Below are positions 59,092-64,000 of a DNA stretch of 64,000 nucleotides, piece by piece. The notes below the pieces were generated by a model. That model was not told where the DNA came from. It was given only the letters and a program-made list of their open reading frames with translations, and made no database searches. This DNA comes from Microbacteriaceae bacterium (lineage in GTDB: Bacteria > Actinomycetota > Actinomycetes > Actinomycetales > Microbacteriaceae): the NCBI GenBank assembly GCA_025463545.1, contig JAODAR010000008.1, positions 1-64,000 of the forward strand, read 5' to 3'. Made by a program: the position numbers and the translations under genes. Position 1 is the stretch's first letter, and every line of letters starts with the position of its first letter.

Positions 59092-59864
59092 CAGGCGGTG
59101 CCGGCCAGGTTCTTGCGGCGCTCGGCCATGTCGGTGCGCTCGAAATAGTGAGCGACGGCATCGTCGCCGAGGCCGGCCAGCCCGCCGATCGACAGCGCCT
59201 GCACGCGGGTTCGCGCACCCTTGACGGTCATCAGGGTGATCGCCTCGACGGCATCTGCGCTGCCGCCGATCGCGACGATTCCGTGATTGCCCAGCAGCAC
59301 GACCGATGGCAACTCACCACGCTCGCCAACGTAGCCGCGCAGACGCTCGAGGAAGATGCGCCCAAGCGCGATCCCGGGTGCCGCGTACGGCACGAAAAGC
59401 GGGATGCCGATGACGACTGCCTCGTCGGAGTAGACCCACTCGGCGAAGGCCGACTCCGCGTGCACGCTCGCGAGCAGCCCGAGCACGGCCGTCGGATGGG
59501 TGTGTGCGACGTACGCGGTCGGGCGCACCGACTGCACGGCCACGTGCACGAGCGTCTCGATCGAGGCGCGTCGCCGCCTACCGGCATGCTCGCCGGCATC
59601 GAGCAGCGCGGTGAGTTCCTCCTGGGTCGAGGCGGCGTCATCCATCAGGTCGATGAGAGGCTGCACGTCGGTGACGACGAAGTCGTCACGAGTGGCCGCC
59701 GCCATGTACGCTCCTGACGCCTTCACGACGATGCGGCCATCGGCGAGATTCTTTGAGGTGTTGCCCTCGGCCAGGATCACCAGATCCTTGGCGGGCTCGC
59801 CGAGGGTACGAGTCAGCGCGACGAGGTCGTCGGTAACGAGTTCGGGATTCCAGATGGTAGCCAT
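59091..59864 (-). CDS. Class II aldolase/adducin family protein (sugar-phosphate aldolase)
   Basis: A 257-residue class II aldolase. The zinc site is HTHPTAVLGLLAS (HxH) plus the distal His in LLGNHGIVAIGG. LAEGNTSKNLADGRIVVKASGAYMAAA is the phosphate-binding segment. Such enzymes cleave L-rhamnulose 1-phosphate or L-fuculose 1-phosphate to dihydroxyacetone phosphate and lactaldehyde. With isomerase and FGGY kinase in the locus it completes the classical pathway. It lies 36 bases after the LacI gene. Confidence 0.85.
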   Translation of the reverse strand: MATIWNPELVTDDLVALTRTLGEPAKDLVILAEGNTSKNLADGRIVVKASGAYMAAATRDDFVVTDVQPLIDLMDDAASTQEELTALLDAGEHAGRRRRASIETLVHVAVQSVRPTAYVAHTHPTAVLGLLASVHAESAFAEWVYSDEAVVIGIPLFVPYAAPGIALGRIFLERLRGYVGERGELPSVVLLGNHGIVAIGGSADAVEAITLMTVKGARTRVQALSIGGLAGLGDDAVAHYFERTDMAERRKNLAGTA

Positions 59865-59900
59865 GGTGATCTCCTTCAGGGGTCGAGAGACGGCAGCGCG

Positions 59901-60923
59901 TCACGCAATCCAGCGCAGCGGATGTGGGCCCGCGCTCGATGCGCGGATCACCAGCTCGGGAACGAGCAGCTCGTGGCGATGCGAATGGGCATCGCCACAG
60001 TCGATCTCGTCGAGCAGCAGGCGCACCGCGCGCCGGCCCAGCTCTTCGCGCGGCTGGCGCACGGTGGTCAGCGGAACGGTCGCTGCTTCCGACCAGGAGA
60101 GGTCGTCGAATCCTACAATCGAGACGTTGTCAGGCACACGGATGCCGCGGCGCGAGAACTCGAGGAGCACGCCGAGCGCGATGAGGTCGTTGCCGCACAT
60201 GATCGCGGTCGGGAGCTCGTCGGCGGCACGTGCGGCCAGCGCTGCGCCTGCCTGACGTCCGTCGGCGATCCGCCACGAGCCGGTGACCACGCGCTCGGGA
60301 ACGACACCAACGGCGGCGAGCGCCGTGGCGAATCCTTCGAACCGGCGATCGACCTGCGCGCTGCTGCCGAGGTTGCCGACGAAGGCGACTTCACGATGGC
60401 CAAGCGCCATCAGGTGCTCGCCGGCGCGCCGGCCTCCGGCGACGTCGTCGGTCGTGACCCAGCAGCGCTCGGACTGCTCGTCGACACGGTCCACGTATAC
60501 CAGGGGGATGTCGCGGGCGTCGAGTCGGTCGAGCGCCCAGTCGAGCACGCGCACCGGCGCGATCATGATGCCGTGCACGCGCTGCTGCACGAGGACATCG
60601 AGGTTGTCCTGCTCACGCCCGGCGTCGTCGCCGTTGTGGATCATGACGACTCCTACACCCAGTGCCTTGGCCTCGGCCTCGGCTCCCAGCGCCACGTCGA
60701 CGAAGAAGGGGTTGGCAAGGTCGGCCAGGGCCAGTCCCAGCGTGCGCTGGCGACCGGCAGGAAACTTGCGGGCCTGCTGGATGGGGGTGAATCCGAGATC
60801 GGCGATGGCCGCCAGAACGCGCTCCCGCGTCGGGGTGGCCACATAACCCGGACGGTTCAGCACGTTGCTGACTGTGCCGGCCGAGACGCCCGCATATCGC
60901 GCGACGTCATGAATGGTCGCCAT
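59901..60923 (-). CDS. LacI-family transcriptional regulator of the sugar operon
   Basis: A 340-residue regulator. The HTH is ATIHDVARYAGVSAGTVSNVLNRPGYV, the sensor domain opens RTLGLALADLANPFFVDVALGAE, and SIVGFDDLSWSEAATVPLTTVRQPREELG is near the end. I chose ATG 60923 because GGAGG lies 6 bases upstream of it; the ATG at 60929 would abut the ribosome site. It sits within the operon between the binding protein and the aldolase, so it probably autoregulates and responds to rhamnose/rhamnulose or its phosphate. Confidence 0.9.
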   Translation of the reverse strand: MATIHDVARYAGVSAGTVSNVLNRPGYVATPTRERVLAAIADLGFTPIQQARKFPAGRQRTLGLALADLANPFFVDVALGAEAEAKALGVGVVMIHNGDDAGREQDNLDVLVQQRVHGIMIAPVRVLDWALDRLDARDIPLVYVDRVDEQSERCWVTTDDVAGGRRAGEHLMALGHREVAFVGNLGSSAQVDRRFEGFATALAAVGVVPERVVTGSWRIADGRQAGAALAARAADELPTAIMCGNDLIALGVLLEFSRRGIRVPDNVSIVGFDDLSWSEAATVPLTTVRQPREELGRRAVRLLLDEIDCGDAHSHRHELLVPELVIRASSAGPHPLRWIA

Positions 60924-60948
60924 CGTCATCCTCCATTCCGCCGGGGAC

Positions 60949-60981
60949 GGGGGCCTGCGACGACGAACGTCGCAGGCCCCC
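60949..60981 (-). terminator. Attenuator hairpin between binding-protein and lacI genes
   Basis: A perfect 14-bp stem (60949-60962 with 60968-60981) and 5-base loop lie about 50 bases after the binding-protein stop. With no T-run on the minus strand it is probably an mRNA-stabilising or partial attenuator that keeps the binding protein more abundant than the downstream enzymes. Confidence 0.65.
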
Positions 60982-61031
60982 GCGGCCCGTTGACTCAGCT
61001 GAACAGGGGTCGAATCAGCTGTCGCTGTGTC

Positions 61032-62072
61032 CTAGAACGAGAAGTCACCGACGTTTGACTTGTCGAACACGAACATGGGCCCGAGGACGACCTCGCCACC
61101 CTTGCCGACCGTGAATTTCCCGAGCTTTCCGGCGCTGAACTTGTCGCCCTCCTTGCCCGTGATGGTGCCCTTGATCAGCGCGTCCGCGGCGTACGCGGCA
61201 AGGTACCCCAGGTCCTCAGGGTTCCAGAGACCGAACTGCTCGACGACGCCGCTCGTGACATAGGTCCCCATCTCGCTCGGCAGGCCGAGGCCGGTGACCC
61301 AGACCTTGCCCTGGAACTGCGGGGTGTCGGACAGGTAGTGCGCGGCTTCCTTCACCGATACCGTGTCCGGAGCGATGATGGCCTTGAGGTCGGGGATGCT
61401 CTGCATGAGTCCCTGAGCCGCCTGGTAGGCCTTCTGGTCGTCGTCCTCGCCGTATGCAACCTTGGCAATTGTGATCTCCGGGTGTTCTTTCTTGATGAGA
61501 GCCGTCATCGCGTCGACCCAGGCGTTCAGGTTCGCCGCGTTCGCGCCACCGGAGAGGATTGCGATGGTTCCGCCGGCTGCACCGAGGTGCTTCGACGTCA
61601 GGTCGACGAGTCCCTTAGCGATGCCGGCGACAGTCGCCTGGTTGATGAAGACGTCGCGGCAGTCGGTGTCGGTGTCGAACGCGACGACCTTGACACCAGC
61701 CTTCTGGGCCGCCTTCAGGTCGTTGCAGACGGCAGCCGGGTCGTTCGCAGCGAGGGCGATCGCCTTCTGGCCGGTCTGGATCGCCGTCTGAATGAACGGC
61801 ACCTGGTCGGCTGAACCCGTCGCGGTCGGACCAACCTCGGAGAATTTCAGGCCGAGTGCATCCGCGGCCTTCTTGGCACCCTTGTCCGACGCCTCGAAGT
61901 ACTTGTTGCCGAGGCTCTTCGGGATGACGGTGAGGCTTCCGCCTGCGGCGGCCGTTCCGGTCGAGCCGCCCGTTGGGGCGGCGCAGCCAGCGAGAAGCAC
62001 GGCCGCGCTCGCGATGGCCGCTGCGGCCAGCGCAGCGCGCCTGTGCGAGGTCTTACTGAATGTGAACCTCAT
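61032..62072 (-). CDS. Sugar ABC transporter substrate-binding lipoprotein (RhaS-like)
   Basis: A 346-residue periplasmic-binding lipoprotein. The signal peptide ends in lipobox LLAGC. LTVIPKSLGNKYFEASDKGAKKAADALGLKFSEVGPT is the ribose/rhamnose-type opening, with IQTAIQTGQKAIALAANDP and the C-terminal GPMFVFDKSNVGDFSF resembling RhaS. ATG 62072 has AGAGGAAGG upstream. Two permease genes precede it on the same strand; the ATPase gene must lie outside the window. Confidence 0.88.
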   Translation of the reverse strand: MRFTFSKTSHRRAALAAAAIASAAVLLAGCAAPTGGSTGTAAAGGSLTVIPKSLGNKYFEASDKGAKKAADALGLKFSEVGPTATGSADQVPFIQTAIQTGQKAIALAANDPAAVCNDLKAAQKAGVKVVAFDTDTDCRDVFINQATVAGIAKGLVDLTSKHLGAAGGTIAILSGGANAANLNAWVDAMTALIKKEHPEITIAKVAYGEDDDQKAYQAAQGLMQSIPDLKAIIAPDTVSVKEAAHYLSDTPQFQGKVWVTGLGLPSEMGTYVTSGVVEQFGLWNPEDLGYLAAYAADALIKGTITGKEGDKFSAGKLGKFTVGKGGEVVLGPMFVFDKSNVGDFSF

Positions 62073-62137
62073 TGTTCTGCCTTCCTCTTGCTATTGGTCA
62101 CTTGGTGCAGATTTTCGATGGGGAATGGGTGGTGCTG

Positions 62138-63214
62138 TTACGCGCCTGCCGCGATCACGGAGGCCTTCGCCCGACGGCGCCGCGAGATGAAACCCGCAAC
62201 ACTGGCGACAACGACGGAGAAGATGAGGGCAGCGCCGGTGACGACGCTGATGGTGTCGGAGCCGAACCCGGCGAGCTGTAGCGTCTTGTTCAGTGTCGCG
62301 ATCAGCACGCCGCCAGCCAGCGCTCCGAGCAGGGAACCTCGGCCACCCCAGATCGAGACGCCGCCCAGCACTATGGCTGTGACGACCTGCAACTCGAAGC
62401 CGGACCCATTGGTACCGATTGCGTTGCTGTACTGCAGTGTGAAGTAGACGCCGGTGGCAGACGCAACCAGCCCGCTGAGGACGAACAGGATGAGCCTGGT
62501 GCGGTTGACCCGAACTCCCGAGAACGCGGCGGTCTCGGGACTCAACCCGATGGCGAACACCCCGCGTCCGAACGGCGTGAAATGCAGCAGCACCGCGAAG
62601 GCGATCGCCAGCACGATGATCGCCACGGTCACGATCGGAAGGGGCGCGCCGGTGAAGAGCGGAGAACTGACAAACTGCGTGACGTCGCTCGGGAATCTGG
62701 TGATCGCCGTGGTGCCGAGCAGTCCGACGGCGATGCCACGGAACAGCGCCAGGGTGCCGATGGTGACCGCCAGACTTGGCAATCCGACGACTGTCACGAG
62801 CACGCCGTTCAGCACGCCGACGAGGCCACCGCCGACGACCGCTACACCGGCGGCGAGTGGAAGCGGCACTCCGGCCTGGTATGTCAGCCCGAATACGGCG
62901 CTCGAGAAACCGAGCACACTGCCGACCGACAGGTCGATGTCGCCCGTGATGATGATCAGGGTCACCGGCAACAGCATGAGCAGGATCGGCGCGGAGTTCA
63001 GGATCAGCGTCAGGTAGGTGTATGGCTGGGCGAAGTACGGCACGGTGGTGATGGCGAAGATGATCAGCAGGATTATGGCAACGATGATCGCTGTCTCTGT
63101 GCGCAGCAGCAGTCGCCGCCAGAGCGGGCGGCTGTGCGTGCGGTACCGTGCGGCAGCACCGTCGGCTGCGGTGCTGGCGGTCGTGGCAGTCGTGGCGGCG
63201 GTGTCGGCGCTCAT
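62138..63214 (-). CDS. Sugar ABC transporter permease (RhaQ/RbsC type)
   Basis: A 358-residue BPD_transp_2 permease with about 8-10 helices. ITGDIDLSVGSVLGFSSAVFGL is the diagnostic motif, GLPSLAVTIGTLALFRGIAVGLLG and FAIGLSPETAAFSGVRVNRTR (EAA-like loop) follow, and VVTAIVLGGVSIWGGRGSLLGALAGGVL is near the end. An Ala/Thr-rich cytoplasmic N terminus precedes the first helix. ATG 63214 overlaps the stop of the next permease by ATGA, with a GGGGGAG ribosome site. Confidence 0.9.
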   Translation of the reverse strand: MSADTAATTATTASTAADGAAARYRTHSRPLWRRLLLRTETAIIVAIILLIIFAITTVPYFAQPYTYLTLILNSAPILLMLLPVTLIIITGDIDLSVGSVLGFSSAVFGLTYQAGVPLPLAAGVAVVGGGLVGVLNGVLVTVVGLPSLAVTIGTLALFRGIAVGLLGTTAITRFPSDVTQFVSSPLFTGAPLPIVTVAIIVLAIAFAVLLHFTPFGRGVFAIGLSPETAAFSGVRVNRTRLILFVLSGLVASATGVYFTLQYSNAIGTNGSGFELQVVTAIVLGGVSIWGGRGSLLGALAGGVLIATLNKTLQLAGFGSDTISVVTGAALIFSVVVASVAGFISRRRRAKASVIAAGA

Positions 63215-64000
63215 GCTCCACTCCCCCTTCTCTTCGCCCGGCGAGTACCGGTGATGAACAGAATCCGGTCGAGCAGGATGGATCCGACGATCAAGATGCC
63301 GACGATCGACTCCTGCCAGAGGCTCGGCACGCCGAGCACCGGAAGTGCGTTGCTGATGGTGGCGAGGAAGAATCCGCCCAGTGCGACGCCCCAAATCGTG
63401 CCGGATCCGCCGACGATGGCGACGCCTCCGACCACGGCAGCCGCGACGGCCTGGAGCTCGTACCCGGTGCCGACCTGCGCGTCACCTGTCGCGAAGATCG
63501 CGAGGTAGACGAGGCCGCCAAGCCCGGCGAGGGCGCCGCTCGTGACGAAGGCGGCTAGCGTCAGGCGACGCTCGCCGAGTCCGAACAGGGTGGCCGCCTC
63601 CGGGTTGGAACCCAGCGCATAGAGGTCGCGGCCCGCGCGCCGACTCGTCATGAACCACCCGATCAGCAGGACGACGATCGCGACGACGATCAGAAGGATC
63701 GGGATGCCGAAGAACTGCTGGGTGCCGAACGAGCGGTACTCGACGGGCAGCCAGCTGGAGCGGATGAAGTGCGGGCCGATCCAGAGGATCGCGATGCCCC
63801 GGTATGCGTACAGCGTGCCCAGGGTGATCACGAGCGATGGCACCTTCAGGAAGGCGACCAGCAGTCCGTTGACGAGTCCGAGCAGGGCTCCGAGCAGGAT
63901 GCCTATGAGCACGACCAGCGGGATCGGAATGCCCGGAACGTTGGCGAACAAGGTGCCAGCAGTGTAGGTCGAGAGGCACAGGATTGAGCCGACCGACAGA
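63211..64000 (-). CDS. Sugar ABC transporter permease (second subunit, truncated by window edge)
   Basis: The C-terminal about 263 residues of a second BPD_transp_2 permease. The frame runs off the window end; the first visible residues LSVGSILCLSTYTAGTLF belong to the DLSVG motif, so roughly the first 60-90 residues lie outside. LVITLGTLYAYRGIAILWIG, LYALGSNPEAATLFGLGERR and AAAVVGGVAIVGGSGTIWGVALGG are family blocks. It pairs with the downstream permease (ATGA overlap) in the RhaS-type importer. Confidence 0.9.
   Translation of the reverse strand, partial: LSVGSILCLSTYTAGTLFANVPGIPIPLVVLIGILLGALLGLVNGLLVAFLKVPSLVITLGTLYAYRGIAILWIGPHFIRSSWLPVEYRSFGTQQFFGIPILLIVVAIVVLLIGWFMTSRRAGRDLYALGSNPEAATLFGLGERRLTLAAFVTSGALAGLGGLVYLAIFATGDAQVGTGYELQAVAAAVVGGVAIVGGSGTIWGVALGGFFLATISNALPVLGVPSLWQESIVGILIVGSILLDRILFITGTRRAKRRGSGA

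Noticed and set aside
1..64000. CRISPR arrays, prophage, integrases, insertion sequences, rRNA and tRNA genes
   Set aside because: None seen on reading both strands; no repeat-spacer periodicity, transposase motifs or tRNA cloverleaf sequences were recognised.

Overview
The window is high-GC DNA with dense genes, many 4-base ATGA/GTGA overlaps, frequent GTG starts and candidate leaderless transcripts. Together with mycothiol-type ArsC, PucR and LacI regulators and Actinobacteria-type sugar genes, this points to an Actinomycetota chromosome, probably Microbacteriaceae (family level is inference). I saw no phage, integrase, insertion sequence, CRISPR array, rRNA or convincing tRNA.

Layout. 1-8.5 kb: housekeeping oxidoreductases plus a small arsenic locus (arsC and an FAD oxidoreductase divergent from arsR), a NUDIX hydrolase, a broken MFS transporter, L-2-hydroxyglutarate oxidase and an MDR reductase. 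8.54-8.77 kb: a gene-free stretch with two covarying hairpins of identical loop and a strong terminator, a candidate small RNA. 8.8-17 kb: a MoxR/VWA pair, a DUF2461 protein, an FAD monooxygenase, a 2OG-Fe(II) oxygenase and two broken genes. 17.2-24.6 kb: a complete peptide/nickel-type ABC importer, a decayed acyl-CoA dehydrogenase and an NtaA/DszA-type FMN monooxygenase, probably a partly decayed organosulfur or xenobiotic scavenging locus. 24.7-29.4 kb: acetyl-CoA synthetase, a decayed deazaflavin-dependent reductase, an MDR reductase and an MFS transporter.

29.5-38.5 kb: a probable Amadori-compound (fructosyl-amino acid) locus. It has a polar amino acid ABC importer, an FAD amine oxidase, a Gfo/Idh/MocA oxidoreductase, a FrlD-like kinase, a FrlB-like SIS deglycase and two paralogous LacI regulators lying tail to tail, with palindromic operators at both divergent promoters. 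39.5-47.3 kb: the most unusual unit, an NCS1 permease, a hydantoinase/oxoprolinase-type ATPase, three tandem but divergent DUF917 (S-Me-THD family) proteins and a PucR regulator, preceded by a twin operator TGTGC-N5-GCACA spaced exactly 30 bp apart. 47.8-55 kb: a membrane Ser/Thr kinase, small stress proteins, a Mut7-C protein, a divergent gene pair destroyed by one deletion (sigJ/nmrA remnants), a MazG-like pyrophosphohydrolase and a coupled hydrolase/flavin monooxygenase pair. 55.8-64 kb: L-rhamnose-type catabolism (isomerase, FGGY kinase, HAD phosphatase, class II aldolase, LacI regulator, RhaS-like binding protein and two permeases, the last running off the window).

A recurring theme is gene decay. 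Seven or more remnants keep recognisable ends but carry internal deletions and frameshifts, each sitting between intact genes.
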